Shown: positions 54,409 through 63,331, counted from the first letter of the stretch. The stretch is 64,000 nucleotides of DNA from Sulfuritalea sp. (GCA_030247575.1 JAOTRV010000017.1:22985-86984); one strand, 5' to 3'. Numbers and translations are program-made. The notes: generated by a model from the sequence alone, not told the origin.

Positions 54409-56649
54409 CTAGTTGGCCACGCAGTCCACGTAGTAGCGCACCGAGCCGTTGCTGGAATCCTTCACCAGACCGTGGATGTCCGTCTCGAAACCGGGGAACC
54501 TCTCGTTGAACTCGCGGGCGAATTTCAGATAGCGCACGATGGTGCCGTTGAAGCGCTCGCCCGGAATCAGCAGCGGGATGCCCGGCGGATACGGCGTCAG
54601 CAGCACCGCGGTGACGCGGTTTTCGAGTTCGTCGATCGACACGCGGTCGATCTCGCGATGCGCCATCTTGGCGAAGGCGTCGGCCGGACGCATCGCCGGC
54701 ACCATGTTGGACAGGTACATTTCGGTGGTCAGGCGCGCGATGTCCCGCGCCTTGTACACCTCGTGGATCTGGGTGCACAAGTCGCGCAGGCCGACGCGCT
54801 CATAGCGCGGATATTTGGCGACGAACTCGGGCAGCACCTTCCACAGCGGGTGGTTGCGGTCGTAGTCGTCCTTGAACTGCTGCAGGGCGGTGACCAGGGT
54901 ATTCCAGCGGCCCTTGGTGATGCCGATGGTGAACATGATGAAGAAGGAATAGAGGCCGCACTTCTCGACGATCACGCCATGCTCGGCGAGGTACTTGGTG
55001 ACGATCGCCGCCGGAATGCCGAAGTCGCCGGAGAAATCGCCGTCGACGTCGAGGCCCGGGGTGATGACGGTGGCCTTGATCGGATCGAGCAGGTTGAAGC
55101 CCTTGGCCAGCTTGCCGAAGCCGTGCCAGCGGGCGCCGGGCTTGAGCATCCAGGCGTCGCGCTCCTCGATGCCTTCTTCGGACAGGTCGTCCGGACCCCA
55201 GACCTTGAACCACCAGTCGGCGCCCCATTCCTTGTCGACCTTGCGCATGGCGCGGCGGAAGTCCAGCGCCTCGGCGATGGATTCCTCGACCAGCGCCTTG
55301 CCGCCCGGCTCCTCCATCATCGCCGCCGCCACGTCGCAGGAGGCGATGATCGAATACTGCGGCGACGTCGAGGTGTGCATCAGATAGGCCTCGTTGAAGA
55401 CGTCGCGGTCGAGCTTGTTGTTCTCGGCGTCCTGCACCAGGATCTGCGAGGCCTGCGAAAGGCCCGCCAGCAGCTTGTGCGTCGACTGCGTCGAGAACAC
55501 CATGGATTCCTTGCAGCGCGGCCGGTCGGCGCCGATCGCGTGGTAGTCGCCGTAGAAATCGTGGAAGGCGGCATGCGGCAGCCAGGCTTCGTCGAAGTGC
55601 AGCGTGTCGATCCTGCCGTCGAGCATCTCCTTGATTTCCTCGACGTTGTAGAGGATGCCGTCGTAGGTGCTCTGGGTGATGGTCAGCACCCGCGGCTTGC
55701 CCTCGACCTTGGAGGCGAAGGGATGCGCGGCGATCTTCTTCTGGATGTTCTTCCAGCGGAATTCCTCCTTCGGGATCGGCCCGATGATGCCGAAGTTGTT
55801 GCGCGTCGGCATCAGGAACACGGGGATCGCGCCGGTCATCATGATCGAGTGCAGCACCGACTTGTGGCAGTTGCGATCGACGATCACCACGTCGCCGGGC
55901 GCGACCGTCGAGTGCCAGACGATCTTGTTCGAGGTCGAGGTGCCGTTGGTGACGAAGTAGAGGTGGTCGCTGTTGAAAATGCGCGCGGCATTGCGCTCGG
56001 AGGCCGCCACCGGGCCGGTGTGGTCGAGCAGCTGGCCGAGTTCCTCGACCGCGTTGCAGACGTCGGCGCGCAGCATGTTCTCGCCGAAGAACTGGTGGAA
56101 CATCTGGCCCACCGGGCTCTTGAGGAAGGCGACGCCGCCGGAGTGGCCGGGGCAGTGCCACGAGTAGGAGCCGTCGGCGGCGTAATGCACCAGCGCACGG
56201 AAGAAGGGCGGCGGCAGCGAATCCATGTAGGCCTTGGCCTCGCGCACGACGTGGCGGGCGATGAACTCCGGCGTGTCCTCGTACATGTGGATGAAGCCGT
56301 GCAGCTCGCGCAGGATCTCGTTCGGGATATGGCGGCTGGTGCGCGTTTCGCCATGGAGGAAGATCGGGATGTCGGGATTCTTGTAGCGGATCTCCTCGAC
56401 GAAGGAACGCAGCTCGGCGATGGTTTCCCTTTCCCGGTTGGCCAGTTCCTCGTCGTCGATGGAGAGGATGAAGGCCGAGGCGCGGCTCTGCTGCTGGGCG
56501 AAGGAGGAGAGGTCGCCGTAGCTGGTGACGCCCAGCACGTCCATGCCTTCCTTCTCGATGGCGTCGGCCAGGGCGCGGATGCCGAGACCCGAAGCGTTCT
56601 CGGAACGGAAGTCCTCGTCGATGATGATGATGGGAAAGTGGAAACGCAT
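54409..56649 (-). CDS. PLP-dependent Arg/Lys/Orn decarboxylase
   Basis: A 746-residue fold-type I decarboxylase of the inducible Arg/Lys/Orn class. The N-terminal response-regulator-like wing domain (1-130, FPIIIIDEDFRSENASGLGIRALADAIE) is followed by the PLP domain with SWHCPGHSGG, LYFVTNGTSTSNKIVWHS, DEAWLPHAAFHDFYG and the PLP lysine in STQSTHKLLAGLSQ. The large C-terminal domain has LTPYPPGIPLLIPGERF. Which basic amino acid it uses cannot be decided; LdcA-type lysine decarboxylase is likely. Confidence 0.9.
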   Translation of the reverse strand: MRFHFPIIIIDEDFRSENASGLGIRALADAIEKEGMDVLGVTSYGDLSSFAQQQSRASAFILSIDDEELANRERETIAELRSFVEEIRYKNPDIPIFLHGETRTSRHIPNEILRELHGFIHMYEDTPEFIARHVVREAKAYMDSLPPPFFRALVHYAADGSYSWHCPGHSGGVAFLKSPVGQMFHQFFGENMLRADVCNAVEELGQLLDHTGPVAASERNAARIFNSDHLYFVTNGTSTSNKIVWHSTVAPGDVVIVDRNCHKSVLHSIMMTGAIPVFLMPTRNNFGIIGPIPKEEFRWKNIQKKIAAHPFASKVEGKPRVLTITQSTYDGILYNVEEIKEMLDGRIDTLHFDEAWLPHAAFHDFYGDYHAIGADRPRCKESMVFSTQSTHKLLAGLSQASQILVQDAENNKLDRDVFNEAYLMHTSTSPQYSIIASCDVAAAMMEEPGGKALVEESIAEALDFRRAMRKVDKEWGADWWFKVWGPDDLSEEGIEERDAWMLKPGARWHGFGKLAKGFNLLDPIKATVITPGLDVDGDFSGDFGIPAAIVTKYLAEHGVIVEKCGLYSFFIMFTIGITKGRWNTLVTALQQFKDDYDRNHPLWKVLPEFVAKYPRYERVGLRDLCTQIHEVYKARDIARLTTEMYLSNMVPAMRPADAFAKMAHREIDRVSIDELENRVTAVLLTPYPPGIPLLIPGERFNGTIVRYLKFAREFNERFPGFETDIHGLVKDSSNGSVRYYVDCVAN

Positions 56650-56668
56650 TTTTTTACCTACCCCCTAG

Positions 56669-56766
56669 CCCCCTTCCCGCGGAAGGGGGTAACGGTTGTT
56701 CGTCCGCAAAGGCGCGGACTCCATCTATTGGCTGGCCCCGCCTTGGGGCGGCCCGGCGGCGGGGCC
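56669..56766. repeat. Two intergenic hairpins upstream of the decarboxylase gene
   Basis: CCCCCTTCC (56669-56677) and GGAAGGGGG (56681-56689) form a perfect 9-bp stem; GGCCCCGCC (56734-56742) and GGCGGGGCC (56758-56766) form another. They fill the 143-bp gap after dcd. Neither has a T-run, so they are better read as dispersed palindromes than as classical terminators. Confidence 0.5.
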
Positions 56767-56792
56767 TCGCTCCGATAACCGCCTATGCACAA

Positions 56793-57359
56793 TCAGATCT
56801 TCGGCAAGGTGACGCCGACCTGGCCCTGGTACTTGCCGCCGCGATCCTTGTAGGAAGTCTCGCAGACTTCGTCGGATTCGAAGAACAGCACCTGGGCGCA
56901 GCCTTCGCCGGCGTAGATCTTGGCCGGCAGCGGCGTCGTGTTGGAAAATTCGAGCGTCACGAATCCTTCCCATTCCGGCTCGAAGGGCGTCACATTGACG
57001 ATGATGCCGCAGCGCGCATAGGTGCTCTTGCCGAGGCAGACGGTGAGGACGTTGCGCGGAATGCGGAAGTACTCGACGGTGCGCGCCAGGGCGAAGGAAT
57101 TCGGCGGAATGATGCAATGGTCGCCATCCATCTCGACGAAGGAATTCGGATCGAAGTTCTTCGGGTCCACGACGCTCGAGTAGATGTTGGTGAACACGCG
57201 GAACTCGCGCGAGCAGCGGATATCGTAGCCGTAGCTCGAGGTGCCATAGGAGACGATCTTGCGGCCGTCCACCTCGCGCACCAGTTCGGGCTCGAAGGGT
57301 TCGATCATTCCATGCTGGGCCGCCATGCGGCGGATCCACTTGTCAGACTTGATGGCCAT
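56793..57359 (-). CDS. dcd: dCTP deaminase
   Basis: A 188-residue trimeric dCTP deaminase giving dUTP for dTMP synthesis. It has [89 protein letters not shown] with the catalytic Glu, and AQVLFF. ATG 57359 is the family start. With thyA and folA in the same window it completes a dTMP supply route. Confidence 0.96.
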   Translation of the reverse strand: MAIKSDKWIRRMAAQHGMIEPFEPELVREVDGRKIVSYGTSSYGYDIRCSREFRVFTNIYSSVVDPKNFDPNSFVEMDGDHCIIPPNSFALARTVEYFRIPRNVLTVCLGKSTYARCGIIVNVTPFEPEWEGFVTLEFSNTTPLPAKIYAGEGCAQVLFFESDEVCETSYKDRGGKYQGQVGVTLPKI

Positions 57360-57449
57360 GGTTCTATCCGGGAAAAGAATTTCGGTGGAAGCTGACGCCG
57401 CCGGCAGCGGGCGCAACTTATGAAAGCTCAAGGGGGCGCAGTATACGAC

Positions 57450-58154
57450 CTAGACGGTTTCGGGGCACAGCAGCTCCGCCAGCCTGGCGACCCCGGCCTG
57501 TGGAGTGTCGCGCGCGATGGACACCAGCGGAATGCCTGCGACGTGGCGCGACAGGGCCTCCAGCGTCGCATCGAGCGCCACCGTCGAGCCCGGCGTCTCA
57601 TTGACCGCGATCGCCGTGACGCCGGCGCCGTCCCCGGGGATACCGCTTCGCATAACTCTTGCCAGGGCTTCCAGCGCCGTCAGCGCATGGCTCAGGCTGC
57701 CCAGGTAGCTGCCGGTCACCAGCACGCAGGGCAGGCCGCTGCCGGCGATCCAGTCGCGCACGGTATGGGTGTCGTCGAGCGGGACCATGACGCCGCCGAC
57801 GCCTTCCACCAAGGTGGCGCAGGAGTAGACGCCGGCGGCACGGCGGGTGAAAGCCACCAGTTGCCCGAAATCGATGCGGCGCCCTTCGCGGGCCGCCGCC
57901 ATGTCCGGCGACAGCGGCGCTTTGAACCGCCAGGGCGCGACGGCATCCAGTCCGGCAGCGCTCACTTCGCGGCCGAGCGCCGCCAGCAGGGCGCCGGCAT
58001 CGCTGGCCTGGGGCTGCCGCGGATCGAAGCCGGAGAGCACCGGCTTGAACGCGGCCACCTGCCGCCCCGCGGCCCGCCAGTGGCGCAGCAGGGCGCAGGC
58101 GAGCCAGGTCTTGCCGATGTCGGTCCCGGTGCCGGTGATAAAATGCGCGCCCAC
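57450..58154 (-). CDS. bioD: Dethiobiotin synthetase
   Basis: A 234-residue ATP-dependent carboxylase of biotin synthesis: FITGTGTDIGKTWLACALLRHW is the P-loop, AAFKPVLSGFDP carries the catalytic Lys, TLVEGVGGVMVPLDD the DAPA site, and VTGSYLGSLSHALTALE follows. Start is GTG 58154 with GGAGA 6-7 nt upstream. About residues 104-111 (RAAGVYS), just before the TLVEGVGG block, are encoded by an antisense-oriented copy of the 21-bp repeat. It is divergent from bioA-bioF. Confidence 0.95.
   Translation of the reverse strand: MGAHFITGTGTDIGKTWLACALLRHWRAAGRQVAAFKPVLSGFDPRQPQASDAGALLAALGREVSAAGLDAVAPWRFKAPLSPDMAAAREGRRIDFGQLVAFTRRAAGVYSCATLVEGVGGVMVPLDDTHTVRDWIAGSGLPCVLVTGSYLGSLSHALTALEALARVMRSGIPGDGAGVTAIAVNETPGSTVALDATLEALSRHVAGIPLVSIARDTPQAGVARLAELLCPETV
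57824..57844 (+). repeat. 21-bp GTAG-hairpin repeat, copy 5, inside bioD
   Basis: Begins AGTAGACGCCGG and ends CGGCACGGC, the same sequence as the GH57 copy. Although bioD runs on the minus strand, the repeat keeps the plus orientation of all other copies. Confidence 0.8.
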
Positions 58155-58215
58155 CCTGCTTCTCCTGTTTGCTGCTGCTGGCGCGCATTCTAGCCGCCAC
58201 CGCCGGTTCCCACCC
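58155..58215. promoter_or_regulatory. Divergent bioD/bioA promoter region
   Basis: A 61-bp gap with a TAGAAT -10-like word on the minus strand (58188-58193) for bioD. A possible GATAAAAT -10 for bioA lies within bioD at about 58137-58144 on the plus strand. No convincing -35 boxes or BirA-type operator were seen. Confidence 0.35.
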
Positions 58216-59493
58216 ATGACCGAAACCCGCGACTGGCTCACCGAGGGCCTGCCCAACATCTGGCTGCCCTACACCCAGATGGCCACCGCCGCGCCGCCGC
58301 TGGCCGTGGTCGCGTCGCAGGGCGTGCGCCTGCGCCTGGCCGACGGCCGCGAACTGATCGACGGCATCTCCTCGTGGTGGACCGCCTGCCACGGCTACAA
58401 CCATCCGCACATCCGCGCCGCCGTCGAACGGCAGCTCGCGACCCTGCCCCACGTCATGTTCGCCGGCCTGGTGCACGAACCGGCGCTGAGGCTGGCGCAG
58501 CGTCTGGCCGCGCTGCTGCCCGGCGATCTGGAGCGGGTCTTCTTCACCGAATCCGGTTCGGTCGCCGTCGAAGTGGCGCTCAAGATGGCGATCCAGTACT
58601 GGCGCAACAAGGGGCAGGCGGAGAAGCAGCGCATCGTCTATTTCCGCCACGGCTATCACGGCGACACCTTCGCCACCATGGCGCTGTGCGATCCCGAAGA
58701 GGGCATGCACGCACTGTTTGCCGGCAGCATGCCGGACCATATCATGGCCGAGCTGCCCAGCGACGAAACCACGCGCCGCGCCTTCGACCTGCTGCTGGAA
58801 ACCCACGCCGGGCGGCTCGCGGCCGTCATCGTCGAGCCGCTGGTGCAGGGCGCGGGCGGCATGAAGATGCACGACGCGCAGACACTGGCCTTCATCGCCG
58901 AGGCCTGCCGGCGCCATCAAGTGCTGCTGATCGCCGACGAGATCATGACCGGCTTCGGCCGCACCGGCCGCCTGTTCGCCTGCGAGGAGGCTGACGTCAT
59001 TCCCGACATCGTCTGCCTGTCCAAGGCGCTGACCGGCGGCACGCTGCCGCTGGCCGCCACCGTGGCGCGCCGCCACGTGTTCGAGGCCTTCCTCGCCGAC
59101 GATCCGTCGGCCGCGCTGATGCACGGCCCCACCTACATGGCCAACGCGCTGGCCTGTGCCGCGGCGAACGCCTCGCTCGACCTCTTCGAACGCGAGCCGC
59201 GCCTCGCCCAGGTGGCCGCCATCGAAGCGCAATTGCGCGAGGAACTCGCGCCCTGCCGCGAACTCGCCGGCGTCGCCGGGGTGCGCGTCAAGGGCGCCAT
59301 CGGCGCGGTGGAACTCGCCGGCGGGATCGGGCTCGACGCCCTGCGCCGCCGCTTCGCCGGGCTCGGCGTCTGGGTCCGGCCCTTCGGCAACGTGGTCTAT
59401 CTGATGCCGCCCTTCGTCATCGGCGCGGCGGATCTGGCGACGCTCACCGCGGCCGTGCGCAGCGTGCTCGCCGAACGCGCGGCCACGCTGTAA
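58216..59493 (+). CDS. bioA: Adenosylmethionine-8-amino-7-oxononanoate aminotransferase
   Basis: A 425-residue PLP aminotransferase using SAM as amino donor to convert KAPA to DAPA. It has NIWLPYTQMATA, DGRELIDGISSWWTACHGYNHP, FFTESGSVAVEVALKMAIQYW, DEIMTGFGRTG and PLP lysine in CLSKALTGGTLPLAAT. The stop overlaps the bioF start (TAATG). The order bioA-bioF with divergent bioD is an uncommon but known arrangement. Confidence 0.96.
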   Translation: MTETRDWLTEGLPNIWLPYTQMATAAPPLAVVASQGVRLRLADGRELIDGISSWWTACHGYNHPHIRAAVERQLATLPHVMFAGLVHEPALRLAQRLAALLPGDLERVFFTESGSVAVEVALKMAIQYWRNKGQAEKQRIVYFRHGYHGDTFATMALCDPEEGMHALFAGSMPDHIMAELPSDETTRRAFDLLLETHAGRLAAVIVEPLVQGAGGMKMHDAQTLAFIAEACRRHQVLLIADEIMTGFGRTGRLFACEEADVIPDIVCLSKALTGGTLPLAATVARRHVFEAFLADDPSAALMHGPTYMANALACAAANASLDLFEREPRLAQVAAIEAQLREELAPCRELAGVAGVRVKGAIGAVELAGGIGLDALRRRFAGLGVWVRPFGNVVYLMPPFVIGAADLATLTAAVRSVLAERAATL

Positions 59494-60698
59494 TGGACCC
59501 GACGCTCGACCAGCTGCTGCTGCAGGAGCTGGCCATGCTCGACGCCGGCGCGCGGCGGCGCCGGCTGCGCGCGCTGAGCATGACCGACGGCCGGCTGCGC
59601 GATGCGGACGGCCGCGCCGTGATCGACGCCTCGTCGAACGACTATCTGGGCCTCAGCCAGCATCCGCTGGTGAAGGCGCGCGCAGCGGAATGGGCCGGGC
59701 GCCACGGCGCCGGCGCGCCCTCCTCGCGGCTGGTCACCGGCACGCGCGAGATCACGCTGGCGGTCGAGGAAAAGCTGGCGGCCTTCAAGCGCTGCGAAGC
59801 GGCGCTGCTGTTCTCCAGCGGCTTCCAGGCCAATGCCACGGTGATTCCCGCTCTTGCAAGAGTAGACGCCGGCGACACGGCAAATGCGACGGCGATTTTC
59901 AGCGACGCGCTCAATCACGCCAGCATCGTGCATGGCTGCCGGGTCGCCCGCGGGCAGACGCACATCTTTCGCCACAACGACCTCGGCCACCTCGACCACC
60001 TGCTGCGCCGGCACCCCGGCCGCAAGCTGATCGTCACCGAGTCGGTGTTCAGCATGGACGGCGACCGCGCCGACCTGCCGGCGCTGGTGCAACTGGCCGA
60101 ACGCCACGGCGCCGCGGTTTACGTCGACGAAGCCCATGCCACCGGCGTGCTCGGGCCGCAGGGCCGCGGCCTCGCCGCAGAATGTGCCCAGAGCGACGGC
60201 GGCGTCGATATCGTGATGGGTACGCTGGGCAAGGCCTTCGGCGCCTTCGGCGCCTACATCGCCGGCTCGCGCGCGCTGATCGACTGGCTGGTGAATCGCT
60301 GCCCCGGCTTCATCTACACCACGGCGCTGCCGCCGGCGGTGCTCGGCGCGGTGGATGCGGCGCTGGAACTGGTGCCGCACATGGATGCGGAACGCATGCG
60401 GCTGGCGCATAACGCGCAACGCCTGCGCGACGCGCTGGCGCTGCGCGGCTACGACACGCTCGGATCGAGCACCCAGATCATTCCCGCCGTGATCGGCGGC
60501 GAGGCCGATGCGCTGGCCGCCGCGCGTCGTCTCGAAGAGGCCGGCGTGCTGGCCGTCGCGATCCGCCCGCCGACGGTGCCCGAAGGCACCAGCCGGCTGC
60601 GTTTGACGCTAAACAGCAGCGTCGGCGAGGAAGACATGCAGCGACTGCTGGATGCCGTCGCCGCCAGCCTGCCGTCAAGCGCGGCGGATAAAGCCTGA
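59493..60698 (+). CDS. bioF: 8-amino-7-oxononanoate synthase
   Basis: A 401-residue alpha-oxoamine synthase joining L-alanine and pimeloyl-ACP/CoA. It has ASSNDYLGLSQHPLVKA, GAGAPSSRLVTGTREITLAVEEKLAAF, VYVDEAHATGVLGPQGRG and PLP lysine in MGTLGKAFGAFGAY. Between FQANATVIPALA and IFSDALNHASI relatives have a short loop; here about seven extra residues (RVDAGDTANAT region, from residue 123) are encoded by a copy of the 21-bp repeat. Confidence 0.95.
   Translation: MDPTLDQLLLQELAMLDAGARRRRLRALSMTDGRLRDADGRAVIDASSNDYLGLSQHPLVKARAAEWAGRHGAGAPSSRLVTGTREITLAVEEKLAAFKRCEAALLFSSGFQANATVIPALARVDAGDTANATAIFSDALNHASIVHGCRVARGQTHIFRHNDLGHLDHLLRRHPGRKLIVTESVFSMDGDRADLPALVQLAERHGAAVYVDEAHATGVLGPQGRGLAAECAQSDGGVDIVMGTLGKAFGAFGAYIAGSRALIDWLVNRCPGFIYTTALPPAVLGAVDAALELVPHMDAERMRLAHNAQRLRDALALRGYDTLGSSTQIIPAVIGGEADALAAARRLEEAGVLAVAIRPPTVPEGTSRLRLTLNSSVGEEDMQRLLDAVAASLPSSAADKA
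59861..59881 (+). repeat. 21-bp GTAG-hairpin repeat, copy 6, inside bioF
   Basis: Begins AGTAGACGCCGG and ends CGACACGGC, the consensus form. It sits in a surface loop of the PLP domain and reads VDAGDTA. Confidence 0.8.
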
Positions 60699-60746
60699 GA
60701 AGCCCGGTTCAATCTGCGAAATCTGCGGACCAAGGGCCTTTCCGGC

Positions 60747-61838
60747 CTACGTGTTCATCACCTTGATCGACGGGAACTTGCTGGTGTGGTCCTTGGCCTT
60801 CTCGGCGATCTTCACCGCGATGCGGCGCGCGATGGTCTTGTAGATCACGGTCGCCGTGCCTTCCGGGTCGGCCTCGACGGTCGGCTTGCCGCCGTCCATC
60901 TGCAGGCGGATCGCCATGTCGAGTGGCAGCGCGCCGAGCATTTCCACGCCGTAATCGGCAGCCATTTTGTCGCCGCCGCCGGAACCGAAAATGTGTTCGG
61001 CATGGCCGCACTTCGAGCAGATGTGGATGCTCATGTTCTCGACGATGCCGAGGATCGGGATGCCGACCTTCTCGAACATCTTGAGGCCCTTCCTTGCGTC
61101 CAGCAGGGCGATGTCCTGCGGCGTGGTGACGATCACGGCGCCGGTCACCGGCACCTGCTGCGCCAGCGTCAACTGGATGTCGCCGGTGCCGGGCGGCATG
61201 TCGATGACGAGGTAATCGACGTCGCGCCAGCGCGTCTCGGTCAGCAGCTGCGTCAGCGCCTGCGTCACCATCGGGCCGCGCCAGACCATGGGTTGTTCCG
61301 GGTCGATCAGGAAGCCGATCGACATGGCCTGGATGCCGTGCGCCTCCATCGGTTCGAGGCCCTTGCCGTCGGTCGATTCGGGGCGGCCGCTGGCGATGCC
61401 CAGCATCTGCGGCAGCGAAGGGCCGTAGATGTCGGCATCCAGCAGGCCGACGTTGGCGCCTTCGGCGGCCAGCGCCAGCGCCAGATTGACGGCGGTGGTC
61501 GACTTGCCGACGCCGCCCTTGCCGCTGGCCACGGCGATGATGTTCTTGACGCCGGGCACCAGCTTGACGCCCCTCTGCACCGCGTGGGTGACCACTTTCG
61601 AAAACACGTTGGCGCTGATGTTGCCGATGGCGGGCAGCGTCTTCAACTGCGCGATGACCGCCGCGCGCAGGCCTTCGATCTGGCTCTTTGCCGGGTAGCC
61701 CAGTTCGACGTCGAGCGAGACGTCGCTGCCCGTAACCTTGATGTTCTTGACGCTGCGGCTGCTGACCAGGTCCTTGCCGGTATTGGCGTCGACCACGGTC
61801 TTGAGGGCATCCTGGATGCTTTGTTCGTTGATGGACAT
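60747..61838 (-). CDS. apbC: Iron-sulfur cluster carrier ATPase, Mrp/ApbC
   Basis: A 363-residue P-loop carrier for Fe-S assembly. An N-terminal DUF59/MIP18-like region (1-85) precedes VASGKGGVGKSTTAVNLALALAAEG (deviant Walker A), LLDADIYGPSLPQMLG, VIDMPPGTGDIQLTLAQ and the cluster-binding CSKCGH (ENMSIHICSKCGHAEHIFG). Cytoplasmic. A GATAAT -10-like word lies about 60 bp upstream on its strand. Confidence 0.95.
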   Translation of the reverse strand: MSINEQSIQDALKTVVDANTGKDLVSSRSVKNIKVTGSDVSLDVELGYPAKSQIEGLRAAVIAQLKTLPAIGNISANVFSKVVTHAVQRGVKLVPGVKNIIAVASGKGGVGKSTTAVNLALALAAEGANVGLLDADIYGPSLPQMLGIASGRPESTDGKGLEPMEAHGIQAMSIGFLIDPEQPMVWRGPMVTQALTQLLTETRWRDVDYLVIDMPPGTGDIQLTLAQQVPVTGAVIVTTPQDIALLDARKGLKMFEKVGIPILGIVENMSIHICSKCGHAEHIFGSGGGDKMAADYGVEMLGALPLDMAIRLQMDGGKPTVEADPEGTATVIYKTIARRIAVKIAEKAKDHTSKFPSIKVMNT

Positions 61839-61982
61839 GTGAGGCCTTTGCTGATGACGAATGGTGATGAGGGATGTGTTCGGTAGCGGATTATCGCTCG
61901 GAACCGCATACCCGAGTGAATTAGTCGGGATTTTATATTAGATTCGGCTGATTTGCACCAGACCACTGCCGGATTCCGAAAA

Positions 61983-62003
61983 AGTAGACGCCGGCACTAC
62001 GGC
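61983..62003 (+). repeat. 21-bp GTAG-hairpin repeat, copy 7, at the end of the sensor kinase gene
   Basis: Begins AGTAGACGCCGG and ends CACTACGGC. Its distal part, read on the minus strand, contains the TAG (61997-61999) that stops the sensor kinase gene. In the other copies this trinucleotide differs. Confidence 0.75.
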
Positions 62004-63331
62004 GATCCGGATCCGGCGGAAGCGACGTTCGCCTCGGCCAGCGGCAGCTCCACCCAGAACGTGCTGCCGAGGCCTTCGATGGACTCGAAACCGATGCGGC
62101 CGCGCATCCGTTCGATCAGGCGTTTCGACATCACGAGGCCGAGGCCGGCGCCCTGGATCGATCCTTCTTCCAGGCCCAGGCGCGAGAACGGCTCGAACAG
62201 TTCGTGCCTCCTCGCGCTGGCGATGCCGACCCCGGTGTCGGCGACGATGATCCGCAGGTAGGCCGTGCCCGCCGGCTGGCAGGAAACCGTCACCGTGCCG
62301 CCGACGCGATTGAACTTGACCGCATTCGACAGCAGGTTCAGCAGCACCTGGCGGGCCACGATCCGGTCGGCCCACACCACCCGTCCGGCCTGGTCGCCGC
62401 ATTCATTGACCAGCGCGATGCCCCGCTTCTGCGCCTCCGGCTCGATGATCGACAGGCAGGGCGCGACCATCTGTTCGCTGAGCACCGGCTCGATGTTCAG
62501 CGACAATTCGCCCGTCTCGGCACGGCTCATGTCCAGCACCTGCGTCAGCAGGTCGCCCAGAAAGAGCCCCGCCGTCTCGATGCTGCCGAGCTGCTTGTTC
62601 TGCGCCTCGCTCAGCGGATGCTCGCGGTCGGCGCCGATCCGCTGCGCCAGGCCGAGAATCGCGTCGAGCGGCGCGCGAAACTCGTGGTTGATCGACTGCA
62701 GAAACACCGCCTTGGCCCGGCTCGATTGCTCCGCCGCGTGCTGCGCCTTGACCAGATGCGCCTTGACCCGCGCCCGGTCGCGCGCCACGACGAAACCCGC
62801 CAGCACCACCATGCCGGCGGAGCCCAGCATCGAGGTCAGCATCACGCCCGGCGCCTGCGACGCGGCAATGAAGCTCGCCGGCAGCCAGCCCAGCGTCGTC
62901 GCCAGATAGAGGAACACCAGCGCCGCCGCCATCGCCGCCCCGGTCACCAGGAGGATGGCGGTATTGCCGAAGGTGCTCAGCAGCGCAAGATTGGCGAGAA
63001 AACCCGGCAGGGCGATCGAGATGATGCCGCCCGTCATGAAGGCCCATGCCGCGATGATGACGATGCCGCCCATGTTGGCCACCACCAGGCCGAGCGAGAT
63101 GTCCCCCGTGGCGCGGATCAGCAGCGCGCCGACCACCGGCGTCACGATGCCGGCCACGAACAGAACGTATTCGATCGCCGGCAGATGTCCGCGCGCCATG
63201 ACCACGCCGACCAGCATCAGCGACACGACCAGCGAAATGGTCAGCAGCGATTTCGCGATGCCCCGGTGGCGCGTGCTCTTGCGCGGGTCGTCACGAGCTG
63301 CGGGCGGCACAAACCAATCGATGACATCCAT
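61997..63331 (-). CDS. Orphan membrane histidine kinase (HATPase, no receiver)
   Basis: A 444-residue kinase. Residues about 25-190 hold five or six membrane helices with almost no periplasmic loops, so it may sense within the membrane. A HisKA domain with His216 in QSINHEFRAPLDAILGLAQRI and a HATPase with NLLSNAVKFN, VADTGVGIASARRHELFEPF and GAGLGLVMSKRLIERM follow. No regulator gene adjoins. The C-terminal tail ANVASAGSGSP ends at a stop within a dispersed repeat, so the original end may have been replaced. ATG 63331 gives a sensible start. Confidence 0.88.
   Translation of the reverse strand: MDVIDWFVPPAARDDPRKSTRHRGIAKSLLTISLVVSLMLVGVVMARGHLPAIEYVLFVAGIVTPVVGALLIRATGDISLGLVVANMGGIVIIAAWAFMTGGIISIALPGFLANLALLSTFGNTAILLVTGAAMAAALVFLYLATTLGWLPASFIAASQAPGVMLTSMLGSAGMVVLAGFVVARDRARVKAHLVKAQHAAEQSSRAKAVFLQSINHEFRAPLDAILGLAQRIGADREHPLSEAQNKQLGSIETAGLFLGDLLTQVLDMSRAETGELSLNIEPVLSEQMVAPCLSIIEPEAQKRGIALVNECGDQAGRVVWADRIVARQVLLNLLSNAVKFNRVGGTVTVSCQPAGTAYLRIIVADTGVGIASARRHELFEPFSRLGLEEGSIQGAGLGLVMSKRLIERMRGRIGFESIEGLGSTFWVELPLAEANVASAGSGSP

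Noticed and set aside
54055-56778. A 907-codon open frame on the plus strand
   Set aside because: Antisense to the decarboxylase gene, which carries all family motifs.
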